Below are positions 1 through 10,618 of a stretch of 64,000 nucleotides of DNA, one piece after another. Both the position numbers and the translations under genes were made by a program. Within the stretch, counting starts at the first letter, position 1, and each line of letters opens with the position of its first letter. The notes under the pieces were generated by a model. It had not been told where the DNA came from. It searched no databases and worked only from the letters and a program-made list of their open reading frames with translations. The DNA is from Streptomyces sp. NBC_01283 (GTDB lineage Bacteria > Actinomycetota > Actinomycetes > Streptomycetales > Streptomycetaceae): the NCBI RefSeq assembly GCF_041435335.1, contig NZ_CP108430.1, forward strand, positions 4,935,001-4,999,000, in the 5' to 3' direction.

Positions 1-1890
<1,890 letters not shown>

Positions 1891-1978
1891 GTTGCTCGCG
1901 TCCACTGTGTTGGTTCTGAAACCACGAACAACCCCGTATGTCGGGCCACGACTACGGTGCGGTTGACAGTTTCATAGT

Positions 1979-2097
1979 GTTTCGGTGGTCATAGCGTGAG
2001 GGAAACGCCCGGTTACATTCCGAACCCGGAAGCTAAGCCTCACAGCGCCGATGGTACTGCAGGGGGGACCCTGTGGGAGAGTAGGACGCCGCCGAAC
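1979..2097 (+). rRNA. 5S ribosomal RNA
   Basis: A 119-base 5S rRNA follows the 23S gene after a spacer of about 90 bases. It begins GTTTCGGTGGTCATAGCG, contains the loop-A and helix segments CCCGGTTACATTCCGAACCC and GGTACTGCAGGGGGGACC, and ends GGACGCCGCCGAAC, as in Streptomyces. It completes the 16S-23S-5S order of an rRNA operon reading left to right. Confidence 0.97.
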
Positions 2098-2108
2098 TAT
2101 TATTAACG

Positions 2109-2150
2109 GGAAACCCCCGCACCCTCTGGGTGCGGGGGTTTCCTGCGTTT
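2109..2150 (+). terminator. Intrinsic terminator of the rRNA operon
   Basis: A perfect 16-base-pair stem (2109-2124 with 2128-2143) closes a three-base TCT loop just after the 5S gene. It contains the run ACCCCCGCACCC paired to GGGTGCGGGGGT and is followed by TGCGTTT. The stem is symmetric, so it can also stop transcription arriving from the minus-strand gene at 2197. Confidence 0.9.
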
Positions 2151-2196
2151 AGGGTGCCTTTCCCGCGAGCAATTGGCCTGATGCCCGCAAAGGCAA

Positions 2197-2868
2197 TTAC
2201 TCCGGCCTCACCAATTTCGTGTCGTACGCCAGAATGACCGCCTGCACCCGGTCCCTCGCCCCCGTCTTCGCGAGGATGCGACCCACATGCGTTTTCACCG
2301 TCGACTCCGCGAGGTGCAGACGACCCGCGATCTCCGCGTTCGTCCAGCCCTGCCCGATGACCGTCAGGATTTCCCGCTCCCGATCCGTCAGCGAGGCCAG
2401 GCGTGGGTCCCGGTGAGGTGCGGTGTCGTCGCCGGAATGTGCCGGCAGGCGGTCGGCATACGCGTCGAGCAGGCGGCGGGTCAGGCTCGGGGCGACGACT
2501 GCGTCTCCCGTGGCGACCGCGCGGATGCCGGAGAGGAGCTCCTCCGGCAGCGCGTCCTTGATGAGGAACCCCGAGGCTCCTGCGCGCAGGCCCGCGTACG
2601 CGTACTCGTCGAGGTCGAACGTGGTGAGGATCAGGACGCGGGTGCGGTCGCCCGCCGCCACGATGCGGCGGGTGGCCTCGATGCCGTCGAGGCCCGGCAT
2701 GCGGATGTCCATCAGGGCGACGTCCGGGTGGAGTTCGGCCGTCATGCGGACGGCTTCGCTGCCGTTGCCCGCCTCGCCCACCACCTTCATGTCGTCCTGG
2801 CTCTCCAGGAGCATGCGGAAGCCGAAGCGTTGCATCGGCTGGTCGTCGACGATGAGGACTGTGGTCAC
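2197..2868 (-). CDS. NarL/LuxR-family response regulator
   Basis: A 223-residue DNA-binding response regulator. The receiver domain (about 1-120) starts TTVLIVDDQ, has the phosphoacceptor Asp at residue 54 (ALMDIRMPG) and the conserved Lys in FLIKDALPEE. A LuxR-type helix-turn-helix (about 155-215) contains LTDREREILTVIGQGWTNAEIA and the recognition-helix motif STVKTHVGRI, written here in parts. The GTG start overlaps the TGA stop of the kinase gene (GTGA), so the pair is translationally coupled. It probably controls the ABC exporter genes just upstream in the same operon; this is inferred from position only. Confidence 0.93.
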   Translation of the reverse strand: MTTVLIVDDQPMQRFGFRMLLESQDDMKVVGEAGNGSEAVRMTAELHPDVALMDIRMPGLDGIEATRRIVAAGDRTRVLILTTFDLDEYAYAGLRAGASGFLIKDALPEELLSGIRAVATGDAVVAPSLTRRLLDAYADRLPAHSGDDTAPHRDPRLASLTDREREILTVIGQGWTNAEIAGRLHLAESTVKTHVGRILAKTGARDRVQAVILAYDTKLVRPE

Positions 2869-4172
2869 TGGGCGGGTTCCTTGGGGAGGCGGAGTTCGAC
2901 GTGCCAGCCGACCTGCGGGTGCGGGAGCGGGCCTGCCTCAAGTGTCCCGCCGTACAAGGCCGTTCGCTCGCGCATTCCCGTGAGACCGCGACCGGAGGAC
3001 GTGAGGCCCCGACCGGGGGACGTGAGACCGCGGCCGGAGGACCCGAAGCGGCTGCCGCCCACTCCCGTGTCCGTCACTCTCACCCGCACCCCGTCATCGC
3101 CGTACGTGACCTCCACGGTGGCCGTCGCCCCCGGGCCCCCGTGCTTGAGCGTGTTCGTGAGGGCCTCCTGCACCACGCGGTAGAGCGTGAGCTGACGGCC
3201 CGCCGGGAGGGAGTCCGGGTGGCCGTGCACCGTGCTGCGTACCGGAAGGCCCGCGGCCCGTACCCCGTCGATGAGTTGGTCCAGGTCGGTGAGCGACGGC
3301 TGGGGAGCGAGGGCGGCGGTCTCGGGGGCCTCCTCCCGCAGGACGTCCAGGAGCCGGCGCAGCTCCGTCAGGGCCTGGCGGCTGGTGGCGCCGATGGCCG
3401 TGAGGGCCTGGGCGGCGCGCTCCGGGGACTTGGCGGCGGCGTACGAGCCGCCGTCCGCGAGGGTCGTGATGACCGAGAGATTGTGGCCGATGATGTCGTG
3501 CATCTCCCGGGCGATACGCGTGCGTTCGGCATTGGTGGCCAGCTGTGCCTGCTGGTCGCGTTCGACTTCGAGCTGCTTGGCGCGCTGCACGAGCGAGGCC
3601 ATGTACTCCTGGCGGGTGCGGAACGCGATGCCCATCAGGGCGACGATCGCGAAGCTCATCATCGTCGGGATCACCTGCTGGTCCCAGCCGCCCTGCGGAT
3701 GGCGGAGGTGGCCGACCACGAGCGGCACCGCGAGCAGTCCGTACGACCAGGCCAGTGTGCGTGCGGGCAGCCGCGTCGCGATGTTGAAGAGGACGACGAG
3801 CAGGATGAGCGAGGCCTGGAGCATCGCGCCGGTCCAGTTGTTGACCAGCATCGCCAGGACCATGACGCCGTAGACGGCCAGGGGGTGGCGGCGGCGCCAC
3901 AGGAGCGGCACCGAGAAGGCCAGCGTCATCGTGCCGATGATCCAGAGGTCGACCTTGTCGTTCGGCGCGATGTTGCGCCAGCCGCCGGACCAGACGTCGA
4001 TGGAGTTGACGACCACGAAGAACCCGGTGAGCAGGAGGTCCCAGACCAGCGGTCGCCGCCGGTCGAAGGCGCGCACCCACTGGACGCCGCGCTCGACATA
4101 CCGGGTCAGCGGCTGGGCGCCCGCGGTCCAGTCGTGGTCCGGGGCGCCCTGGGGGGAGTTCCGAGGGGTCAC
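2865..4172 (-). CDS. Two-component sensor histidine kinase (HisKA_3 type)
   Basis: A 435-residue sensor kinase. About six hydrophobic membrane segments lie between residues 42 and 185 with almost no extracytoplasmic domain, so it may sense a membrane or cell-envelope signal. The dimerisation/phosphotransfer helix carries AREMHDIIGHNLSVI with the phosphoacceptor His near residue 225, followed by a HATPase_c domain (N-box EALTNTLKH, G1 box VTDTGVGGS). Between the G1 box and the second glycine-rich motif sit three exact-length tandem copies of S-x-GRGLT (residues 378-398), an insertion unusual for the family and in the ATP-lid region. The GTG start is chosen at 4172; the gene follows the permease by 25 bases and overlaps the regulator by 4. 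Confidence 0.93.
   Translation of the reverse strand: MTPRNSPQGAPDHDWTAGAQPLTRYVERGVQWVRAFDRRRPLVWDLLLTGFFVVVNSIDVWSGGWRNIAPNDKVDLWIIGTMTLAFSVPLLWRRRHPLAVYGVMVLAMLVNNWTGAMLQASLILLVVLFNIATRLPARTLAWSYGLLAVPLVVGHLRHPQGGWDQQVIPTMMSFAIVALMGIAFRTRQEYMASLVQRAKQLEVERDQQAQLATNAERTRIAREMHDIIGHNLSVITTLADGGSYAAAKSPERAAQALTAIGATSRQALTELRRLLDVLREEAPETAALAPQPSLTDLDQLIDGVRAAGLPVRSTVHGHPDSLPAGRQLTLYRVVQEALTNTLKHGGPGATATVEVTYGDDGVRVRVTDTGVGGSRFGSSGRGLTSPGRGLTSSGRGLTGMRERTALYGGTLEAGPLPHPQVGWHVELRLPKEPAQ
2979..3041. repeat. Three tandem 21-bp repeats inside the kinase gene
   Basis: Copies lie at 2979-2999, 3000-3020 and 3021-3041. They differ at only a few positions and each encodes seven residues of the form S-(S/P)-GRGLT on the minus strand. 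Because the unit is a multiple of three, copy number can change without a frameshift. Confidence 0.9.
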
Positions 4173-4197
4173 GGATTCATCCTCGTACGCCCCACGC

Positions 4198-4986
4198 TCA
4201 TACGTCGCGTCGCTTCAGGAGGTAGGCCGCTGCCGCGAGGGATGCCACCGCCCACGCGCACAGCGCCACGAGCCCCGCGCCGGGGGAGAGTTCGCCGGAT
4301 GTCGTGTGCAGGGCGGCGAGGGACTCGGCTGCCGGGAGCGGGAAGTAGTCCAGGAGGTCCTGCACGGTGTCGTTCGGGATCATCGTGGCGAGCTGCGGCA
4401 GGAGGATCAGGCCCCCGACGTACGCGCCGATCGCCCCCGGAATGCTGCGCAGGGCCGAGCCGAGGCCGAGCACGATGACGCCGATGAGGGTGGTCCCGGC
4501 GGCGGATCCGGCGAGTGCGCGCGCGATGCCGGGGTCGCCGAGTGACGCCTCCAGGTCCGTGCCCCCGAGGAACATCTGGGCCAGCGGGAACGCGAGGTAG
4601 TTGGTGACCAGGAGCGTTCCGAGCGCCACCGTGGTGAACACGGCGGCCTTGGACCAGAGCACCGGCAGCCGGCGCGGCACCGCGGTCATCGTGGCCCGCA
4701 CCATGCCCGTCGAGTACTCGCCCGCGGTGATCAGGATGGCGAGGACCGCGATCGAGACCTGGCCGATCTGGGTGCCGAGCAGGGCGTAGGTGACCGGGTC
4801 GATCTCCTCACCGGGGCTGGACGTGTAGGTGGCGCCGAGGATCATGCCGAGGATGACGGTGCAGACGCTCGCCACGCCGAGCATGATCCAGGTGGAGCGG
4901 AGCGTCCACAGCTTGTGCCACTCGGAGCGGAGGATTCCGCGGGAGGTCAGGCGGTAGGGGGCGGGAACGGCGGTCGCGGTGCTCAT
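4198..4986 (-). CDS. ABC-2 type transporter permease
   Basis: A 262-residue integral membrane protein with six predicted hydrophobic segments and the N-terminal pattern RGILRSEWHKLWTLRSTW typical of ABC-2 family exporters of actinomycetes. It would form the channel for the ATPase encoded just upstream; its ATG overlaps the ATPase stop (ATGA). The substrate is unknown; paralogous systems export antibiotics or lipids. Gene order ATPase, permease, kinase, regulator on one strand suggests a sensed efflux or envelope-stress module. Confidence 0.9.
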   Translation of the reverse strand: MSTATAVPAPYRLTSRGILRSEWHKLWTLRSTWIMLGVASVCTVILGMILGATYTSSPGEEIDPVTYALLGTQIGQVSIAVLAILITAGEYSTGMVRATMTAVPRRLPVLWSKAAVFTTVALGTLLVTNYLAFPLAQMFLGGTDLEASLGDPGIARALAGSAAGTTLIGVIVLGLGSALRSIPGAIGAYVGGLILLPQLATMIPNDTVQDLLDYFPLPAAESLAALHTTSGELSPGAGLVALCAWAVASLAAAAYLLKRRDV

Positions 4987-5924
4987 GCCGCTGCTCCTTC
5001 CGGCACTCCTGCGGACGGGGCCACCGACGCGACGTACTCGACCGAGTCCCGCGTCAGGTCCATGAAGGCCTGCTCCAAGGAAGCGGTGTGCGGGGTCAGT
5101 TCGAAGACGGGGATGCCGTGCTGCGCCGCCGTGCGGCCGATGTGTTCACCGTCCGTGCCGCGTACGTCGAGGACGCCCGGCTCGTCACTCGTGATCTGTA
5201 CGCCGGGTGCGGCGAGCAGCTCGCCGAGGAGGCCCGCCTCGGGGGTGACGACCTTGACGGAGCCGGTGCCGGACTCGCGTACGAACTGCTCGACCGTCGT
5301 GTCCGCGAGGAGCCTGCCGCGGCCGATGATGATCAGGTGCTCCGCGGTCAGTGCCATTTCGCTCATGAGGTGCGAGGAGACCAGGATCGTACGGCCCTCT
5401 GCGGCAAGGGACTTGAGGAGGTTGCGGATCCACAGGACGCCCTCGGGGTCGAGGCCGTTGACCGGTTCGTCGAGGATGACCGCGGCCGGGTCGCCGAGGA
5501 GCGCGGCGGCGATGCCGAGGCGCTGGCCCATGCCGAGCGAGAAGCCCTTCACGCGCTTGCGGGCCACCTCGTGGATGCCCACGAGGTCCAGGACCTCCTC
5601 GACGCGGCGGCGCGGGATGCCGTGCGTGTGGGCCAGGGCCATCAGGTGGTGGAAGGCGGTGCGGCCCGGGTGCACGGACCGCGCTTCGAGGAGCGCGCCC
5701 ACCTCGTGCAGGGGCGCGGTGTGCGTCGCGTACGTCCGGTCGCCGATGGTGGAGCGCCCACGGGTCGGGGCGTCCAGGCCGAGGAGCATGCGCATGGTGG
5801 TCGACTTGCCCGCGCCGTTGGGGCCGAGGAAGCCGGTGACCGTGCCGGGGTGGACGGTGAAGCTCAGGTCCTCCACGACGGTCTTCTCGCCGTAGCGCTT
5901 GGTGAGTTCGTATGCCCGAATCAT
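4983..5924 (-). CDS. ABC transporter ATP-binding protein (CcmA/DrrA type)
   Basis: A 313-residue ABC ATPase. It has Walker A GPNGAGKST near residue 40, the ABC signature FSLGMGQRLGIAAAL, Walker B AAVILDEPVNGLDPEG and the switch His in ILVSSHLMSEM. A C-terminal extension of about 90 residues is typical of DrrA-like multidrug ATPases that pair with a separate ABC-2 permease. It is the first gene of the four-gene minus-strand operon 5924-2197. I see no terminator between it and the end of the secretion-like cluster at 6045. Confidence 0.94.
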   Translation of the reverse strand: MIRAYELTKRYGEKTVVEDLSFTVHPGTVTGFLGPNGAGKSTTMRMLLGLDAPTRGRSTIGDRTYATHTAPLHEVGALLEARSVHPGRTAFHHLMALAHTHGIPRRRVEEVLDLVGIHEVARKRVKGFSLGMGQRLGIAAALLGDPAAVILDEPVNGLDPEGVLWIRNLLKSLAAEGRTILVSSHLMSEMALTAEHLIIIGRGRLLADTTVEQFVRESGTGSVKVVTPEAGLLGELLAAPGVQITSDEPGVLDVRGTDGEHIGRTAAQHGIPVFELTPHTASLEQAFMDLTRDSVEYVASVAPSAGVPEGAAA

Positions 5925-6044
5925 GCTTCTGATGCTGGTGTCCGCGGGGGCGCGGGGCGTCGGACCAGGGGCGGGACGTGGGCGGGTGCGGGTAGTACCG
6001 GGGTAGGACGGTGACCCTGAGGGGTGCCGGTCGGCGTCGGTGGC

Positions 6045-7616
6045 TCAGCCGGGGAGTTCCGCGTGCGGCCAGCGGGTGCGGGCCTGTTCGCGGGAGCGGA
6101 GGAGGGCCAGGGTGGGCAGGCCGCGGTCCGCGCCGGTGGACAGGAGCTCCGGGAGCTGGGGGAGCGGGGCCACGGCGGCCACGTCGTCGAGGACCAGCGT
6201 CATTGGTGGGTCGAGCCGACCGGAGGATGACCGTTCGGCCATGCGCCGGCCGTGCTCGACCACGCTTGAGGCGAGTGCCGTGAGGAGGGGCATCGCGCCC
6301 GGCCCCTTGGGCGATTTGGGGTCCTCGATGGCTTCACCCACCACAAAAAGCGTGCCCCCTTCATCGATGAAGGAATCCAGTGTGAGGGCATCGGTTCGGT
6401 TGGGGGTGCAGGATTCCCGTACGTTCAGGGTGAAGAGGGAGGAGAGCGCGCGTGCGGTCAACTCCTGCGCCATGTCGCGGCGTTCCGGGTACGCCGTGAG
6501 CGCGGCCTCCAGTTCGCCCGCGGCCCCCGATGAGGCCTTCTGGTGGGTGCGGAGGATCCGTACGGCGTCCTGGACCCCTGTTCCCTGGGCCCAGCGGTGT
6601 ACGTGCTTGACGGGGCGGCCGTCCACCGCTGCCGCGTGCAGGAAGCTGCGCAGGAGGGTCTCCGCGGTGTCGGCGACGCTGCTGTCCAGTCTGGCGCTCG
6701 GTCTTATGGCGGCCAGCAGGGCGGTGGCTCGCTGCGCGGCCATCGCCTTGTCCCCGCAGTCGCTGGTGGGCGACCAGTGCATCCTGGCCGGGGTGTCGCA
6801 GAGGTGTGAGGGGTCGTAGACGAGGACCGGGCCGAGCTTCGCGCGGGCGTCCTTGGTCTCTTCCCACAGGGTGGGGTCCGAGGTGAGGACCAGGGCCGCG
6901 CCCTCGGCGTCTCTGATGGCCTCGGCCGCCAGGGGTCTACGGGTTTCCCGGGGGCCCAGCACCAAGGGCGTACGGGGGGTGGGGACGGCGGCCTTCGCGA
7001 AGCTCGGCGGCGGCTCCGCGGAGGGTTCCCCGGCGGGAGCGGGAGCGGATACGAGGGTGCTCGCCTCCACGGGAGCGGGCTCGGGAGGCGGGGCGGCGTT
7101 GTCCACCACGGGAGCCGGAGCAGCAGGCGCGGGAGCCGGGGCGGCCAGAGGCGCCTGCTCCCGCGCCTGCTGCTCCGGCTGCTGCTGCCCCCGCTCCTGT
7201 TCCCGGCCCTGCTGCGGCAGACGCCGGGCCCTGCGCACCGCCCGCCACCGCGTGACCGTCCCCATGACGAAGATGGTCAGGACGACAAGCACCATCAGCT
7301 GCCCGATCAGCAGCCCCCAGAACAGCCCGTACCCCGTGAGCTGGGAGGCCGGGGTGGCCGGCCACGCGCCCGCGATGTCGTGCGGCTGCTGGACCAGGTG
7401 CCGCATCGCCACCGGCGTATTGCCGAAGGTGACGTGGTCGGGCCAGGAGCCGTGCGAGAACAGACCCGCGAGGCCCGTCGCCGACCACACGAGAACGGTC
7501 AGGCCGAGCACGAAGGCGAGGCCGCCCACGAGGAGACCGTCGGGGATGCCTCGCTCCCGTGACTCGCGGCGCCCGCCCCGCTCGCGGTACTCGGGCTCAG
7601 GGCCCCGGTATCCCAT
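6045..7616 (-). CDS. VirD4/TraG-like coupling protein with a degenerate Walker A
   Basis: A 523-residue protein with two membrane helices near residues 28-53 and 94-121, a Pro/Ala/Gln-rich linker (about 135-210) and a C-terminal ATPase-like region. The overall plan (two N-terminal helices, then a RecA-like domain) and the position at the end of a VirB-like operon match VirD4/TraG coupling proteins. The P-loop position reads PLVLGPRETRRPL (about residues 217-229), lacking the GK(S/T) of Walker A, while the Walker B region TLVLDDVAAVAP is kept. If the alignment is right, ATP hydrolysis is lost or unusual. Homology is inferred from motifs and context, so a family search would settle the assignment. 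Confidence 0.7.
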   Translation of the reverse strand: MGYRGPEPEYRERGGRRESRERGIPDGLLVGGLAFVLGLTVLVWSATGLAGLFSHGSWPDHVTFGNTPVAMRHLVQQPHDIAGAWPATPASQLTGYGLFWGLLIGQLMVLVVLTIFVMGTVTRWRAVRRARRLPQQGREQERGQQQPEQQAREQAPLAAPAPAPAAPAPVVDNAAPPPEPAPVEASTLVSAPAPAGEPSAEPPPSFAKAAVPTPRTPLVLGPRETRRPLAAEAIRDAEGAALVLTSDPTLWEETKDARAKLGPVLVYDPSHLCDTPARMHWSPTSDCGDKAMAAQRATALLAAIRPSARLDSSVADTAETLLRSFLHAAAVDGRPVKHVHRWAQGTGVQDAVRILRTHQKASSGAAGELEAALTAYPERRDMAQELTARALSSLFTLNVRESCTPNRTDALTLDSFIDEGGTLFVVGEAIEDPKSPKGPGAMPLLTALASSVVEHGRRMAERSSSGRLDPPMTLVLDDVAAVAPLPQLPELLSTGADRGLPTLALLRSREQARTRWPHAELPG

Positions 7617-7619
7617 CGC

Positions 7620-9041
7620 TCATGCCACCCCGGAACGCGACGACGAAGGACCGTTCATCTGCTGCTCCATGTAGGCCGCCCGCTCCTCCGCCTCCAGCTC
7701 GGCCGCCCGCAGCGCGTCGTCTCCGACCAGTTGGTCCGCCGACGATTCCGTCATGGCGCGGTCGGTGAAGACCAGAGGGCGTTCGGTCTCCGTGATCAGG
7801 TGTTTGACCACCTGGACGTTGCCGTTCACATCCCAGACCGCGATGCCGGGCGTGAGGGTCGGGATGATCTCCACGGCCCACCGGGGCAGTCCGAGTACCC
7901 GGCCCGTCGCTCTGGCCTCGTCCGCCTTCTGGGCGTAGATGGTCCTCGTGGAGGCCATCTTGAGGATCGCGGCGGCTTCCTTGGCCGCCGCGCCGTCCAC
8001 GACGTCGCTCAGGTGGTGGACGACGGCCACGAAGGACAGGCCGAGCCGTCGGCCGAACTTGAGCAGCCGCTGGAAGAGCTGCGCCACGAAGGGCGAGTTG
8101 ATGATGTGCCAGGCCTCTTCCACCAGGAAGATGCGCTTCTTGCGGTCCGGCCTGATCCACGTGTGTTCGAGCCAGACGCCCACGATCGCCATCAGGATCG
8201 GCATCGCGATCGAGTTGCGGTCGATGTGCGAGAGGTCGAAGACGATCAGGGGCGCGTCGAGGTCGATGCCCACCGTCGTCGGGCCGTCGAACATGCCCCG
8301 CAGGTCACCGTCGACCAGGCGGTCCAGGACCAGCGCGACGTCCAGACCCCACGCCCGTACGTCGTCTATGGCGACGTTCATGGCTTCGGCCGATTCCGGC
8401 TCCGGGTGGCGCAGCTGCTCCACGATGTCCGTGAGGACCGGCTGGCGCTCCACGATCGTCTCGTTCACGTACGCGTGGGCGACCTTGAGCGCGAAGCCCG
8501 AGCGCTCGTCGAGGCCGTGGCCCATCGCGACCTCGATGATCGTCCGGAGCAGCGCGAGCTGGCCCGTCGTGGTGATCGCGGGGTCGAGGGGGTTGAGGCG
8601 GATGCCCATGTCCAGGGCGGCGGTCGGGTCGAGCCGGATGGGGGTTATCCCCAGCTCCTGGGCGATGAGGTTCCATTCGCCCACCCCGTCCTCGCCCTGT
8701 GCGTCGAGGACGACGACCTGGCGGTCCTTGAAGCGCAGCTGCCGCAGGACGTACGTCTTCTCCAGGGCCGACTTGCCGTTGCCCGACTCGCCGAGCACCA
8801 GCCAGTGGGGGGCCGGGAGCTGCTGGCCGTAGAGCTGGAAGGGGTCGTAGATGTATCCCTTGCCGGAGTACACCTCGCGCCCGATGATCACGCCCGAGTC
8901 GCCGAGGCCGGGGGCGGCCGTCGGCAGATAGACGGCCTGGGCCTGCCCCGTCGACGTACGCACGGGGAGCCTGGTCGTCTCGACCTTCCCGAAGAGGAAG
9001 GACGTGAAGGCATCGGTGAGGATGGTCAGCGGATCCCGCAT
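7620..9041 (-). CDS. VirB4-like type IV secretion ATPase
   Basis: A 473-residue ATPase from the preferred ATG at 9041. It has Walker A LVLGESGNGKSALEKT (about residues 82-97), Walker B KKRIFLVEEAWHII and a C-terminal region with the SFVAVVHHLSDV sensor-like segment, as in the ATPase half of VirB4/TraE/ConE proteins. The ATG at 9041 is preceded by GAGGG at suitable distance, whereas the in-frame start at 9128 would overlap the upstream gene by 70 bases. It lacks the usual N-terminal half of VirB4, which appears to be encoded by the preceding gene, so the family is split in two here. It would power assembly or substrate transport at the membrane. Confidence 0.85.
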   Translation of the reverse strand: MRDPLTILTDAFTSFLFGKVETTRLPVRTSTGQAQAVYLPTAAPGLGDSGVIIGREVYSGKGYIYDPFQLYGQQLPAPHWLVLGESGNGKSALEKTYVLRQLRFKDRQVVVLDAQGEDGVGEWNLIAQELGITPIRLDPTAALDMGIRLNPLDPAITTTGQLALLRTIIEVAMGHGLDERSGFALKVAHAYVNETIVERQPVLTDIVEQLRHPEPESAEAMNVAIDDVRAWGLDVALVLDRLVDGDLRGMFDGPTTVGIDLDAPLIVFDLSHIDRNSIAMPILMAIVGVWLEHTWIRPDRKKRIFLVEEAWHIINSPFVAQLFQRLLKFGRRLGLSFVAVVHHLSDVVDGAAAKEAAAILKMASTRTIYAQKADEARATGRVLGLPRWAVEIIPTLTPGIAVWDVNGNVQVVKHLITETERPLVFTDRAMTESSADQLVGDDALRAAELEAEERAAYMEQQMNGPSSSRSGVA

Positions 9042-9058
9042 GTTGGCAGCCCTCGCCT

Positions 9059-10618
9059 CTAGCGTCGGATGCCGGTCGCGAACGGCAGCGTATTGACGAA
9101 GGCCCTGTGGTGCTCGCGGTCGCACCACTCCAGCTTCAGATACGACTTCCCGGCCGAGGCCCGGATGGTGCGCTTGTCGCGGGCGAGGGCTTCGGGGGAA
9201 CGGGACGAGACGGTGATGTAACCGACGAGGTTGACGCCGGCCGCGCCGCTCGCGAGGTCCTCACCGCGCTGGTCCAGACGGGAGTTCGATGCGATGTCAC
9301 GCGGGTCGACCGTGCGGTTCAGCTTGGCCTGGCGGCTCGCCTCCGCCTCGTCGTTCGTCTTCTCCGTCAGCATGCGCTCGATGGCGACCTCGGTGGGTTC
9401 GAGGTCCATGGTCACCGCGACCGTGCGGATCACGTCCGGGGTGTGGACGAGCAGCGGGGCGAGGAAGTTGACGCCGACGGGGGTCATCGGCCACTCCTTC
9501 ACCCAGGCCGTGGCATGGCACCAGGGGGCGCGGGTGGAGGACTCGCGGGTCTTGGCCTGGAGGTAGGTGGGCTCCATGGCGTCGAGCTCGGCGGGCCAGG
9601 CGTTGCGCTTCGTCATCGCCTGGATGTGGTCGATGGGGTGGTCCGGGTCGTACATCGAGTGCACGAGCGAGGAGAGGCGGCCCTGCCCGAGCGGCTGCCG
9701 TACGCGGATGTCCGCTTCCTGGAGCCGCGAGCAGATGTCGGTCAGCTCGCGCGCCATGACGACCGCGAGCCCGGCGTCCTTGTCGAGCTTCCGGCCGCCG
9801 TGCGGACGGCTGGCGCGGGCCATGGCCTGGGCCTCGCCGGCCAGCTCGCGGGAGTAGTGCATGCAGGCCACGAGGTACGCGCGGTGCTGCTCGCTGCTGG
9901 TGGAGACCATCGACTGGAGCTGCTCGTACGACTGCTGCAGCCAGGGCAGGGCCCGGTCGTCGCCTCGTACGCTGACGTCCTTGGCGTGGGCGTCCGGGTC
10001 GGCCGGGAGGGTGCGCGCCAGCATCTGGAGCCGCGTCACGAACCCGTCGCCGTTCGCGACGTGCTTGAGCAGCGTCCCGAACCGGTCGACGAGCGCCTCC
10101 TGGTCCTCGGAGTCGCGGAGCCCGACGCCGGGACCCTCGATCTCGATGGCGGCGGTGACGGTCCGGCGGTCGGCGTGCAGCAGCACGGCGATCTCGTCGG
10201 GACCGAAGGGCGCGGCCAGCCAGTTGATGCGGCCGATCCCGGGCGGCGGGCCGACCTCGATCTCCCTGCCGTCCAGGTGGACGCCCGCCTCGGGGGTGGC
10301 GGAGCGGTAGGCGGTGCCGCGCTTCAGGGAGCGCTTGTAGCTGCGGTTGATCTCGAACCACTTGTAGAACGTGCGGCCCTTGTAGGGGACGTAGACCGCG
10401 GCGATCGCCAGCATGGGGAAGCCCATGAGGAGCACGATGCGCAAGGAGAGGACGGGGACGAGGAGCCCGCACATCATCCCGATGAAGGCTCCGACGATGA
10501 TCAGCGCGATCTCACCGGTCTCCCGGTTCTTGCCGACGATCGCGTTCGGCCGCGCACGGCCGATCAGATATGTGCGGCGGGGCGCGACCGGATGGGACAC
10601 GTGGGACTGGGTGGTCAT
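9059..10618 (-). CDS. VirB3/VirB4 N-terminal-like membrane protein (SCO6880/PrgI family-like)
   Basis: A 519-residue protein. Two adjacent hydrophobic segments (about 38-75) are followed by a long soluble part beginning YVPYKGRTFYKWFEINRSYK. This resembles the small VirB3/PrgI membrane module fused to the N-terminal, non-ATPase half of VirB4, and matches what is annotated as the SCO6880 family in actinobacteria. No Walker motifs are present. It lies directly upstream of the VirB4 ATPase gene and overlaps the VirB6-like gene (ATGA), indicating coupled expression. Function is inferred from architecture and context. Confidence 0.75.
   Translation of the reverse strand: MTTQSHVSHPVAPRRTYLIGRARPNAIVGKNRETGEIALIIVGAFIGMMCGLLVPVLSLRIVLLMGFPMLAIAAVYVPYKGRTFYKWFEINRSYKRSLKRGTAYRSATPEAGVHLDGREIEVGPPPGIGRINWLAAPFGPDEIAVLLHADRRTVTAAIEIEGPGVGLRDSEDQEALVDRFGTLLKHVANGDGFVTRLQMLARTLPADPDAHAKDVSVRGDDRALPWLQQSYEQLQSMVSTSSEQHRAYLVACMHYSRELAGEAQAMARASRPHGGRKLDKDAGLAVVMARELTDICSRLQEADIRVRQPLGQGRLSSLVHSMYDPDHPIDHIQAMTKRNAWPAELDAMEPTYLQAKTRESSTRAPWCHATAWVKEWPMTPVGVNFLAPLLVHTPDVIRTVAVTMDLEPTEVAIERMLTEKTNDEAEASRQAKLNRTVDPRDIASNSRLDQRGEDLASGAAGVNLVGYITVSSRSPEALARDKRTIRASAGKSYLKLEWCDREHHRAFVNTLPFATGIRR

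Noticed and set aside
2287..4545. Long plus-strand frames opposite the two-component and permease genes
   Set aside because: They are Arg/Gly/Val-rich shadows of real minus-strand genes caused by high third-position G/C.
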